From contig NZ_CP104264.1 in NCBI RefSeq assembly GCF_025244845.1, positions 1,240,001 to 1,304,000 on the forward strand: 64,000 nucleotides of DNA. Reading direction: 5' to 3'. The DNA is from Arthrobacter sp. zg-Y1171. GTDB lineage: Bacteria > Actinomycetota > Actinomycetes > Actinomycetales > Micrococcaceae. The notes under the pieces were generated by a model. The model saw nothing but the letters and a program-made list of their open reading frames with translations, searched no databases and was not told the DNA's origin. This document shows positions 48,672 to 56,863 of the stretch, in pieces (the first letter of the stretch is position 1; the number at the start of each line of letters is the position of its first letter). The position numbers were made by a program, and so were the translations under genes.

Positions 48672-49421
48672 ATGTCAGCATCACAGTCCGTCAGGCGCAC
48701 CACCGGACCGGAACGGCTGCGTGGCAGGGTGCTGAATATCGGCGAGGTCCTGGGCGAGCTCAGCACGGACTTCCCTGCCATCAGCGCATCCAAGATCCGT
48801 TTCCTCGAGGAAAAAGGCCTGGTGACGCCGCAGCGCACGGCCGCCGGTTACCGCAAGTACAGTACGGCCGACGTCGAGCGTCTTCGGTTTGTGCTGGCAT
48901 TGCAGCGCGACCAGTACCTGCCGCTGAAGGTCATCAAGGATTATCTGGACGCGATTGACCGGGGAGAGCGGCCCGAGTCGCTTCCCGGCGGTATGTCCCT
49001 TGCCCCGCGCGTCGTATCGGACCAGCTGGCCGGAGAGCTTGCTGCCCGCGCCCATGCCCGCACCTTGACCTTCGAGGAGCTGGTTAAGGAATCCGGCGCG
49101 AGCACGGAATTGGTGCACAGCCTGGTCAGCTACGGACTGATCACCAGCGGCGATGAAAACTATGACGAGCATGCCCTGAAGGTGGCCAAGGCCTGTGTCC
49201 AGCTCGAGGCGCACGGCATCGAACCACGGCACCTGCGTCCCTTCCGGGCGGCAGCGGACCGCGAGCTCGGACTGGTTGAACGCGTGGTTGCCCCGGTCGC
49301 CTCCCGCAGGGACGTCGCCTCGAAGGCGCGCGCCGCTGAGACCGCCCGCGAGATCAGCGACCTGTGCCTGAGCCTGCACAGCGCTTTGGTGCATGGGCAA
49401 ATAGCGCGGATGGAGGGCTGA
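48672..49421 (+). CDS. ftsR: MerR-family regulator FtsR
   Basis: 249 residues from ATG 48672 with weak AAGG site. MerR-type DNA-binding domain (about 21-90: LNIGEVLGELSTDFPAISAS, IRFLEEKGLVTPQRT, GYRKYSTADVERLRF). The C-terminal ~150 residues lack the usual metal-binding Cys. The family member Cg1631 of Corynebacterium activates ftsZ transcription (known). It sits directly after garA as in that genome. Confidence 0.87.
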   Translation: MSASQSVRRTTGPERLRGRVLNIGEVLGELSTDFPAISASKIRFLEEKGLVTPQRTAAGYRKYSTADVERLRFVLALQRDQYLPLKVIKDYLDAIDRGERPESLPGGMSLAPRVVSDQLAGELAARAHARTLTFEELVKESGASTELVHSLVSYGLITSGDENYDEHALKVAKACVQLEAHGIEPRHLRPFRAAADRELGLVERVVAPVASRRDVASKARAAETAREISDLCLSLHSALVHGQIARMEG

Positions 49422-49422
49422 G

Positions 49423-49917
49423 ATGCAGGAAGTCGAAGTTGTCGGCGTGCGGATTGAACTCCCGTCCAATCAGCCGCTGGTCCTGCTTAAGGAAGTCAAC
49501 GGTGAACGGCACCTTCCTATCTGGATCGGCGCCCCGGAAGCCAGCGCCATCGCCTTTGTGCAGCAGGGGATCGTTCCGCCGCGGCCCATGACGCATGACC
49601 TGCTGGTGAACCTGATCCACGCGCTGAAACGCGAAGTGACACTCGTCCGGCTGATCTCCGTGGAAGACACCGTGTTCCACGCAGAGATCCTTTTCGAGGA
49701 CGGAACAGCCGTGAATTCGCGGGCATCCGACGCGATTGCCGTTGCCCTGCGGATCCCGTGCCCTATTTACTGCGCGGACGAAGTCCTGAATGAGGCCGGC
49801 GTCCGGATTGCCGACGCGGACCCCGAAGACGATGAAGAGCAGGACAACGCGGAGCAGGAGATGCGCCAGTTCCGCGAATTCCTGGCCGACGTCGAGCCTG
49901 AAGACTTCGAACGCTGA
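49423..49917 (+). CDS. BFN-domain (bifunctional nuclease, DUF151) protein
   Basis: 164 residues, one base after ftsR stop. The core LPIWIGAPEASAIAFVQQG and TVFHAEILFEDG define the domain; the C-terminus is acidic (DPEDDEEQDNAEQEM). Its place between two MerR genes is conserved in actinobacteria (Rv1829 slot). DNase/RNase activity was reported for plant relatives, but bacterial function is not settled. Confidence 0.9.
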   Translation: MQEVEVVGVRIELPSNQPLVLLKEVNGERHLPIWIGAPEASAIAFVQQGIVPPRPMTHDLLVNLIHALKREVTLVRLISVEDTVFHAEILFEDGTAVNSRASDAIAVALRIPCPIYCADEVLNEAGVRIADADPEDDEEQDNAEQEMRQFREFLADVEPEDFER

Positions 49918-49969
49918 CCGGTTTTCCGCCTCTGCCTCCGACACGCCTGCGGAAAAGTTCCCGGCATCT

Positions 49970-49998
49970 TTGACCTTGGTGCCAGTCGGTTCTAACGT
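49970..49998 (+). promoter_or_regulatory. Candidate promoter of second MerR gene
   Basis: TTGACC (49970-49975) and TAACGT (49993-49998), 17 bases apart, with about 105 bases to the GTG at 50109. Confidence 0.5.
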
Positions 49999-50108
49999 CG
50001 AAGAATAGAGTTCCCATTGCACCGGGGGAGTTCTCGGGGCACACTGAAGAAGCCCTGACAGCTCCGGCCTGTGCCGACCCCCAGGGGAACCGTTACTAGG
50101 AGGCACAC

Positions 50109-50696
50109 GTGAGTCCGAAAGGCGATGCCGGCGAACACGCCGCAGCACCGGGGAGTATCCCTTCCCAGAGCGCCCAGGGCTTGCTGTTCACCGAGGACCT
50201 GCCTCTTCTCGATGAAGACGCAGGCTACCGTGGCCCCACCGCCTGCAAGGCTGCAGGGATAACTTACCGCCAGTTGGATTACTGGGCGCGCACCGGCCTC
50301 GTGGAACCTGCGGTACGAGGTGCATCCGGTTCCGGCACGCAGCGCCTCTACGGTTTCCGCGATATCCTGGTCCTGAAAGTCGTCAAGCGGCTGCTGGACA
50401 CCGGTGTATCTCTCCAGCAGATCCGAACTGCCGTGGAGCACCTGCGGGAACGTGGAGTCGAGGACCTGGCACAGATCACCTTGATGAGCGACGGCGCCAG
50501 CGTGTACGAGTGCACTTCCGCCGACGAGGTCATCGACCTGGTCCAGGGCGGCCAGGGCGTCTTCGGCATAGCCGTGGGCCGGGTCTGGCGCGAAGTCGAG
50601 GGCAGCCTCGCACAGTTGCCCAGTGAGCACGTCAACGAGCAGGACTTTCCCGGAGACGAACTGAGCCAGCGCCGCATCGCCCGCAAAATCAGTTAG
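50109..50696 (+). CDS. MerR-family regulator (ResR/McdR-like)
   Basis: 195 residues, GTG after AGGAGGCACAC. HTH around GYRGPTACKAAGITYRQLDY, then RLYGFRDILVLKVVKRLLDTGV and helices to the end. Homologous in position to M. tuberculosis Rv1830 (ResR/McdR, a division and post-antibiotic recovery regulator). The C-terminus ends just inside a tandem repeat, with the stop codon as part of the first unit. Confidence 0.88.
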   Translation: MSPKGDAGEHAAAPGSIPSQSAQGLLFTEDLPLLDEDAGYRGPTACKAAGITYRQLDYWARTGLVEPAVRGASGSGTQRLYGFRDILVLKVVKRLLDTGVSLQQIRTAVEHLRERGVEDLAQITLMSDGASVYECTSADEVIDLVQGGQGVFGIAVGRVWREVEGSLAQLPSEHVNEQDFPGDELSQRRIARKIS

Positions 50697-50761
50697 GGCG
50701 CACAGCCCAGTTAGGGCGCACAGCTCAGTTAGGGCGCACAGCCCGGTTAGGGTGCGCAGGC
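50690..50761 (+). repeat. Four tandem 18-base repeats spanning the merR stop
   Basis: Units at 50690, 50708, 50726 and 50744, each of the form CAGTTAGGGCGCACAGCC with single differences. The merR stop (TAG, 50694-50696) is in unit 1. Because 18 is a multiple of three, each unit repeats the stop in the same frame. Confidence 0.9.
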
Positions 50762-50774
50762 TCTACAGACCATT

Positions 50775-50815
50775 AACGTTGAAGGGCATCCCCGCGGGGA
50801 TGCCCTTCAACGTTT
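50775..50815. terminator. Bidirectional terminator between merR and ParA-like gene
   Basis: A perfect 19-base stem (50775-50793 with 50796-50814) and a 2-base gap. It can serve both merR (TTTG at its 3' end) and the convergent gene at 50842-51684. Confidence 0.92.
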
Positions 50816-50841
50816 GTCCAGTTGCTTGTAGCCTGCCGGGG

Positions 50842-51684
50842 CTAGGCCACCGGGCGGCGCATCACGCGGTTGCGCACGCTGCCGGAATCCATCAGGTTCT
50901 TCATCAAGGCGTCGAAGGTTCCGGCGGCCTGTTTGGCTGATTCGCCCGGCCAGTGATGCACCGAATGGGCGGCACCCTGGATCTGCTGCCAGTTCGCCTG
51001 TTCCGCAATGGTGGGCGTGAGGAGCAGGTCACCGAACATCTGCTTCATTTCGGCAAGCCGGAAAACGTGCTCGTTGGAGCTGGGCCGCACCCGGTTGGCG
51101 ATGATTCCGGCGGGGGCCAGATTGGGAGCGAATTCCTCCCGGAACAGTTCGAGCGCACGCATGGTCCGCTCGGTGCCGGCCACCGAAAACAGCCCAGGTT
51201 CCGCAACGAGCAGTACCCGGTTGCTGGCGGTCCAGGCCATGCGGGTGAGGCCGTTCAGCGACGGCGGGCAGTCGATGAGGACCAAGCCGTATCCGGATAC
51301 CCGGGACAGCAGGGTGGTCAGGCGTCGAAGATCGCGCTTGCCCAGGTCCGGACGGTCGTAAATACCCGAGTAGGCCGAGCCCATGGCAACATCCAGGACG
51401 GGGTTCCGGCCTTCTGAATTCTTCGCAAGGCGGCGGGCGTTCGCTACCCAGCCGCTGGGGATCACATGATCCGAAAGCTGTGCCCGACGGGCTGTCCGGA
51501 GCATCTCGCCGATTCCGAGCTGGTTGCCTGCGCTGACGCCCAAACCGGTGGTGGCATCGGCGTGCGGGTCCAGGTCCACGACGAGCGTAGGAATGCCGGC
51601 GGCCAGCGCTGCGGATGCCAGGCCGAGGGTGACGGAGGTCTTGCCGACGCCGCCCTTCAGGCTGCTGATGCTCACTACTTGCAC
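50842..51684 (-). CDS. Orphan ParA/MinD-type ATPase
   Basis: 280 residues from GTG 51684 (a TTG at 51696 adds 4 residues). Walker A KGGVGKTSVTLG, DLDPHADATTG and LVLIDCPPSLNGL. The protein has a MinD-like variable region and no parB neighbour. Unlike the ParA at 29 kb it is not linked to scp genes. ParA-like partners position cargo such as chemoreceptors or carboxysomes; here the cargo is unknown. Confidence 0.88.
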   Translation of the reverse strand: MQVVSISSLKGGVGKTSVTLGLASAALAAGIPTLVVDLDPHADATTGLGVSAGNQLGIGEMLRTARRAQLSDHVIPSGWVANARRLAKNSEGRNPVLDVAMGSAYSGIYDRPDLGKRDLRRLTTLLSRVSGYGLVLIDCPPSLNGLTRMAWTASNRVLLVAEPGLFSVAGTERTMRALELFREEFAPNLAPAGIIANRVRPSSNEHVFRLAEMKQMFGDLLLTPTIAEQANWQQIQGAAHSVHHWPGESAKQAAGTFDALMKNLMDSGSVRNRVMRRPVA

Positions 51685-51696
51685 TTGATGAACCAA

Positions 51697-51948
51697 AACC
51701 TAACGTGTCTAGGGATCACTGGACGCTGCTGACTCATTCTATGTGACGCATACCCGTTACCTTGGCAGCGGGCTTTTACAGGGGTGGCGCTTAGACTGGT
51801 GCCACTGTGATGTCGAACACGGCAGCTCCGGAGTCCGCCTGTCGGCGGGACCCCGGTCCGGCTTGAGGTTTTCCTCTCGCGCCGTGGGTAAAATCCGTTA
51901 TTGGCGGTATCTGTCCGGGTGCCCCACCGCAATTGATCCAGGAGACCC
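51697..51948 (+). promoter_or_regulatory. pyc upstream region
   Basis: About 250 bases, no gene supported. A TAAAAT hexamer at 51889-51894 is the best -10, but its best -35 (TTGAGG, 51863-51868) is 20 bases away. AGGAGA precedes the ATG by 3 bases. Confidence 0.35.
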
Positions 51949-54900
51949 ATGTTCTCGAAGATTTTGGTAGCGAACCGGGGCGAGATCGCCATTCGCGCCT
52001 TCCGTGCCGCCTATGAGCTCGGCGCCAAGACCGTGGCCGTGTTTCCCCAGGAGGACCGGAATTCCATCCACCGCCAGAAGGCCGACGAGGCCTATCTGAT
52101 CGGGGAAGAGGGACATCCGGTCCGGGCGTATCTGGACGTTGACGAGATTATCCGGGTAGCTAAGGAATCCGGCTGTGACGCCATTTACCCCGGTTACGGG
52201 TTCCTTTCCGAAAACGCGCACCTGGCACGCGCCGCCGCTGACGCGGGCATCACCTTTGTGGGTCCCGCGGCGGACATCCTGGAACTGGCCGGACACAAGG
52301 TCCATGCCCTGAACGCGGCTCGCAAGGCAGGCATCCCGGTTCTGCGCTCCACCGAGCCGAGCGCCGACGTCGAGAAGCTGCTCAGCGAGGCAGAGGACAT
52401 CGGGTTCCCCATCTTCGTCAAGGCCGTGGCCGGCGGCGGCGGCCGCGGGATGCGCCGGGTGGACACCGCGGACAAGCTGCCCGAAGCCCTGCAGGCGGCC
52501 ATGCGGGAGGCTGAGACAGCCTTCGGCGACGCGACCGTGTTCCTGGAGCAGGCAGTCCTGCGTCCCCGGCACATCGAAGTACAGATCCTGGCCGATGCGG
52601 ACGGCAACATCGTGCACCTGTTCGAACGGGACTGCTCCCTGCAGCGCCGCCACCAGAAGGTGGTGGAGATAGCGCCGGCGCCCAATCTGGATGAGAACAT
52701 CCGCCAGGCCCTGTACCGGGACGCGGTGAAGTTCGCCAAGGCCCTGAACTACGTCAACGCGGGAACCGTGGAGTTCCTCGTGGACACTGTCGGTGAACGC
52801 GCCGGCCAGCACGTCTTTATCGAAATGAACCCCCGGGTCCAGGTGGAACACACCGTTACCGAGGAAATCACCGACGTCGACATCGTCCAGTCCCAGCTGC
52901 GGATCGCGGCAGGTGAGACGCTGGCCGATCTGGGCCTGCAGCAGGATGAACTGCAGGTCCGCGGCGCCGCCCTCCAGTGCCGCATTACCACCGAGGACCC
53001 GGCGAACGGGTTCCGGCCCGACGTCGGCCGGATCACCGCGTACCGTTCCGCCGGCGGCGCCGGGGTGAGGCTGGACGGCGGCACCGTCTATGCGGGCGCT
53101 GAAATCAGCCCGCACTTCGATTCGATGCTGGTCAAGCTGACCTGCCGGGGACGGACCTACCCCATAGCGGTCAACCGGGCCCGGAGGGCGCTGGCCGAGT
53201 TCAGGATCCGCGGCGTTGCCACCAACATTTCCTTCCTGCAGGCGGTCCTGGATGATCCGGACTTCGTTGCCGGGGACGTAGCGACGTCGTTTATCGAGGA
53301 ACGCCCCGAACTGCTTAATGCCCGCGGCTCGGCGGATCGGGGTACGAAGCTGCTCAATTGGCTCGCCGATGTCACCGTGAATAAGCCCTACGGCGATCCC
53401 GTTGCGCATATCGACCCGGCGGAGAAGCTGCCCGCCGATCTGCCGGACGCCGCGCCGGGCTCCCGGCAGCGGTTGCTGGAACTCGGCCCCGAGGGTTTCG
53501 CCGCGGACCTGCGGCAGCGGACCGAACTGGCCGTCACCGACACCACTTTCCGCGACGCCCACCAGTCCCTGCTGGCCACCCGTGTGCGGACCAGGGACCT
53601 GACCGCGGCGGCACCGGCCGTAGCAGCCCTGACTCCGGAACTGCTGTCCGTGGAGGCCTGGGGCGGTGCCACGTACGACGTCGCCCTGCGCTTCCTGGGC
53701 GAGGACCCGTGGGAGCGGCTCGCCGCCCTGAGGCACCAGCTGCCCAACATCTGCATCCAGATGCTGCTTCGCGGACGGAACACGGTGGGCTACACGCCAT
53801 ACCCGACCGAAGTCACCGAAGCCTTCGTGGAGGAAGCCGCGGCTACCGGCGTCGACATTTTCCGCATCTTCGACGCGCTGAATGATGTGTCCCAGATGGA
53901 GCCTGCCATCCAGGCCGTCCGCAAGACGGGGACGGCCGTCGCCGAAGTAGCCCTCTGCTACACCGGCGACATGCTGAACCCTCATGAGGACCTCTACACG
54001 CTGGACTACTACCTGGACCTGGCGCAGAAAATCGTGGACGCCGGCGCGCACATCCTGGCTATCAAGGACATGGCGGGCCTGCTGCGGCCGGCTGCAGCGG
54101 CCAAGCTGGTCGCTGCGCTGCGGGAACGTTTCGACCTGCCCGTCCACCTGCACACGCATGACACCGCCGGAGGCCAGCTGGCAACCCTGCTGGCCGCTGC
54201 CGAGGTTGGGGTGGACGCCGTGGACGTTGCCAGCGCGCCGCTGGCGGGCACCACCAGCCAGCCGTCCATGTCCTCGTTGGTCGCCGCGCTGACCAATACC
54301 GAACGGGATACCGGCATCAGCCTGGACGCCGTAGGCGCACTGGAACCGTATTGGGAGGCCGTGCGGCGTGTGTACGCGCCGTTCGAATCCGGGTTGGCGG
54401 GTCCCACCGGCCGCGTGTACCGCCACGAAATTCCGGGCGGCCAGCTTTCCAACCTGCGCCAGCAGGCGATTGCCCTGGGGCTGGGGGAGCGGTTCGAAGC
54501 CATTGAGGACATGTACACCGCCGCCGACCGGATCCTGGGCCGCCTGGTGAAGGTCACGCCGTCGTCGAAGGTGGTGGGGGACCTGGCCCTCCAGCTGGTC
54601 GGCTCCAACGTCTCCCCGGAGGACTTCGAGGAGAACCCGCAGAACTACGACATTCCGGATTCCGTGATCGGCTTCCTCAGCGGTGAACTCGGTGATCCGC
54701 CCGGAGGCTGGCCGGAGCCCTTCCGGACCAAGGCGCTGCAGGGCCGTAAGGTCAAGGCCCGCGACGTCGAACTGACCGAGGTGGACAAGGCCGGGCTGCA
54801 CGCCGATTCGGCCACCCGGCAGGAAACCCTGAACCGGCTGCTCTTTGCCGGCCCGGCCAAGGAATTCGCGACCGTCCGTGAAACCTACGGCGACGTTTCC

Positions 54901-55347
54901 GTACTGGAGACCCGGGACTACCTGTACGGGCTGCGGCGCGGGGAAGAGCACGTCATCGAACTGGAAAAGGGCGTGCGGCTGATCGCTGCGCTGGACGCGG
55001 TGTCCGAGCCGGATGAAAAGGGCATGCGCACGGTCATGACCACCCTGAACGGGCAGATGCGGCCGGTCTCGGTCCGGGACCGCAGCATCGAAAGCACCAC
55101 GAAATCGGCGGAACGGGCAGATCCGGCGGAAGCCGGCCAGGTTGCGGCACCGTTTGCCGGTGCGGTCACGGTCACGGTTAAGGAGGGTGCAGAGGTCGCC
55201 GCAGGAGAGACCGTCGCCACCATCGAGGCAATGAAGATGGAGGCTTCCATCACGGCACCGGTTGCCGGAACCGTGGAACGGGTCGCCATCTCCCGGGTGG
55301 AGCAGGTCCAGGGCGGGGATCTGCTGCTGGTCATCGCCCCGAAATAA
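51949..55347 (+). CDS. pyc: Pyruvate carboxylase
   Basis: 1132 residues, full length for the single-chain enzyme. Biotin carboxylase (1 to about 455; RGEIAIRAFRAA, KAVAGGGGRGMR ATP-binding, EMNPRVQVEHTVTE), carboxyltransferase (about 530-800; ATYDVALRFLGEDPWERL, metal-binding HLHTHDTAGGQL), PYC/OADA linker domain, and biotinyl domain with Lys1096 in EAMKMEAS. It carboxylates pyruvate to oxaloacetate, replenishing the TCA cycle. Confidence 0.96.
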   Translation: MFSKILVANRGEIAIRAFRAAYELGAKTVAVFPQEDRNSIHRQKADEAYLIGEEGHPVRAYLDVDEIIRVAKESGCDAIYPGYGFLSENAHLARAAADAGITFVGPAADILELAGHKVHALNAARKAGIPVLRSTEPSADVEKLLSEAEDIGFPIFVKAVAGGGGRGMRRVDTADKLPEALQAAMREAETAFGDATVFLEQAVLRPRHIEVQILADADGNIVHLFERDCSLQRRHQKVVEIAPAPNLDENIRQALYRDAVKFAKALNYVNAGTVEFLVDTVGERAGQHVFIEMNPRVQVEHTVTEEITDVDIVQSQLRIAAGETLADLGLQQDELQVRGAALQCRITTEDPANGFRPDVGRITAYRSAGGAGVRLDGGTVYAGAEISPHFDSMLVKLTCRGRTYPIAVNRARRALAEFRIRGVATNISFLQAVLDDPDFVAGDVATSFIEERPELLNARGSADRGTKLLNWLADVTVNKPYGDPVAHIDPAEKLPADLPDAAPGSRQRLLELGPEGFAADLRQRTELAVTDTTFRDAHQSLLATRVRTRDLTAAAPAVAALTPELLSVEAWGGATYDVALRFLGEDPWERLAALRHQLPNICIQMLLRGRNTVGYTPYPTEVTEAFVEEAAATGVDIFRIFDALNDVSQMEPAIQAVRKTGTAVAEVALCYTGDMLNPHEDLYTLDYYLDLAQKIVDAGAHILAIKDMAGLLRPAAAAKLVAALRERFDLPVHLHTHDTAGGQLATLLAAAEVGVDAVDVASAPLAGTTSQPSMSSLVAALTNTERDTGISLDAVGALEPYWEAVRRVYAPFESGLAGPTGRVYRHEIPGGQLSNLRQQAIALGLGERFEAIEDMYTAADRILGRLVKVTPSSKVVGDLALQLVGSNVSPEDFEENPQNYDIPDSVIGFLSGELGDPPGGWPEPFRTKALQGRKVKARDVELTEVDKAGLHADSATRQETLNRLLFAGPAKEFATVRETYGDVSVLETRDYLYGLRRGEEHVIELEKGVRLIAALDAVSEPDEKGMRTVMTTLNGQMRPVSVRDRSIESTTKSAERADPAEAGQVAAPFAGAVTVTVKEGAEVAAGETVATIEAMKMEASITAPVAGTVERVAISRVEQVQGGDLLLVIAPK

Positions 55348-55403
55348 GCACCGGCTTCCGGTGCGAAATGAACGTTGGACCGTGACTGCATAGACTGAAG
55401 AGC

Positions 55404-56831
55404 GTGACTCACTTCGATCTGGCCATCATTGGTTCCGGCTCCGGCAACTCGATCATCACCCCGGACTGGGACGGCAAAAAGGTAGCGATCATTGACGGAG
55501 GCACGTTCGGAGGAACGTGCCTCAACGTCGGGTGCATCCCGACGAAGATGTTCGTGTATCCCGCCCAGCTCGCGGCAGCAGCTGTGGACGGCGCGCGGCT
55601 GGGCGTGGACACGGTGTCGGCCGGGGTCCGGTGGCGGGACATCCGGGACCGGATCTTCACCCGCATCGACGCGATTTCCGACGGCGGGCGCCGCTACCGG
55701 GACGAGGAGCTGGACAACGTCACGCTGTTCAGTGAATACGTCCGCTTCGTCTCGCCGCACGCACTCGTCACGGCGTCGGGGCAGGAAATCACCGCCGATG
55801 AAATCGTGGTGGCCGCCGGATCCCGCCCGGTCCTGCCGGATGTGCCGGGGATGGACCTTCCCCAGGTGCATACCTCGGACACGGTGATGCGTATCGATGA
55901 GCTGCCGGCGCGCGTCCTGATCATCGGGGGCGGGTATATCGCGGCGGAGTTCGGCTTCGTTTTCTCCGCCTTCGGGTCGGACGTCACCCTGGCCGTGCGG
56001 TCGGGGGCACTGCTTCGTTCCCTGGACGAAACCGTGTCCGAGCGCTTCACCGCGGAAGCCGCCAAGCAGTGGAACGTGCAGTTCGAAACCACCGTGGACT
56101 CACTGGTGGAGAACGCCGACGGTTCCGTGCACGCCGTGCTCTCCGGCCCCGCCGGAGAAACGGCCCTGGACGTGGACCTGGTGCTGGTGGCGACCGGCCG
56201 AACCCCCAACACCGACCGGCTGGACGTCACAGCCGCCGGGTTTGACCTCACCGCGGACGGCCGGCTGGCCGTGGACGGCTACGGCAGGGTGCTGGCATCC
56301 GGCGCTCCGGTGGAGGGGATCTGGGCGCTGGGCGACATCAGCAGCCCCTACCAGCTCAAGCACGTGGCCAACCATGAGGCGCGGGTGGTGGCGCACAACC
56401 TGGTGCACCCCGGGGACCTCCGCGCCATGGACCACCGCTTCGTGCCCGCGGCCGTCTTCAGCAGCCCGCAGATTGCGAGCGTCGGGATGACCGAGGACCA
56501 GGCCATCGCCGATACGGAAGCCCGCGGCGTCGAACTCGCCCTGGCCGTGCAGGAATACGGGTCGACGGCGTACGGCTGGGCAATGGAGGATTCCACCGGA
56601 TTCGTGAAACTGCTGGCGGAAAAGGAAAGCGGCCGGCTGCTCGGCGCCCACATCATGGGACATGAGGCGTCGATGCTGATCCAGCCCTTGGTGCAGGCGA
56701 TGGAGTTCGGCTTGGATGCCGCCACCATGGCCCGCGGGCAGTACTGGATCCACCCGGCACTGACGGAAGTGGTCGAAAACGCGCTGCTTTCGCTGAAGAC
56801 AAAGGAAACGCCGGGCAGGAACCGTCTCTAG
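55404..56831 (+). CDS. mtr: Mycothione reductase
   Basis: 475 residues, GTG start. A flavin pyridine nucleotide-disulfide reductase: FAD-binding LAIIGSGSGNSI, redox Cys pair GGTCLNVGCIPTK (Cys39 and Cys44), NAD(P)H-binding VLIIGGGYIAAEFG, and the C-terminal HPALTEVVENALL dimer segment. The N-terminal SGSGNSII with absent second Gly pattern is typical of Mtr. It reduces mycothione with NADPH, in mycothiol-using actinobacteria. Confidence 0.9.
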   Translation: MTHFDLAIIGSGSGNSIITPDWDGKKVAIIDGGTFGGTCLNVGCIPTKMFVYPAQLAAAAVDGARLGVDTVSAGVRWRDIRDRIFTRIDAISDGGRRYRDEELDNVTLFSEYVRFVSPHALVTASGQEITADEIVVAAGSRPVLPDVPGMDLPQVHTSDTVMRIDELPARVLIIGGGYIAAEFGFVFSAFGSDVTLAVRSGALLRSLDETVSERFTAEAAKQWNVQFETTVDSLVENADGSVHAVLSGPAGETALDVDLVLVATGRTPNTDRLDVTAAGFDLTADGRLAVDGYGRVLASGAPVEGIWALGDISSPYQLKHVANHEARVVAHNLVHPGDLRAMDHRFVPAAVFSSPQIASVGMTEDQAIADTEARGVELALAVQEYGSTAYGWAMEDSTGFVKLLAEKESGRLLGAHIMGHEASMLIQPLVQAMEFGLDAATMARGQYWIHPALTEVVENALLSLKTKETPGRNRL

Positions 56832-56863
56832 GGGAGTCGGTTCCTGCCCGGCGCGCGGATAAA

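Noticed and set aside
51898..54951. 1017-codon minus-strand frame across pyc
   Set aside because: It is antisense to a complete pyruvate carboxylase; composition is Gly/Val/Gln-rich with no recognisable domain.
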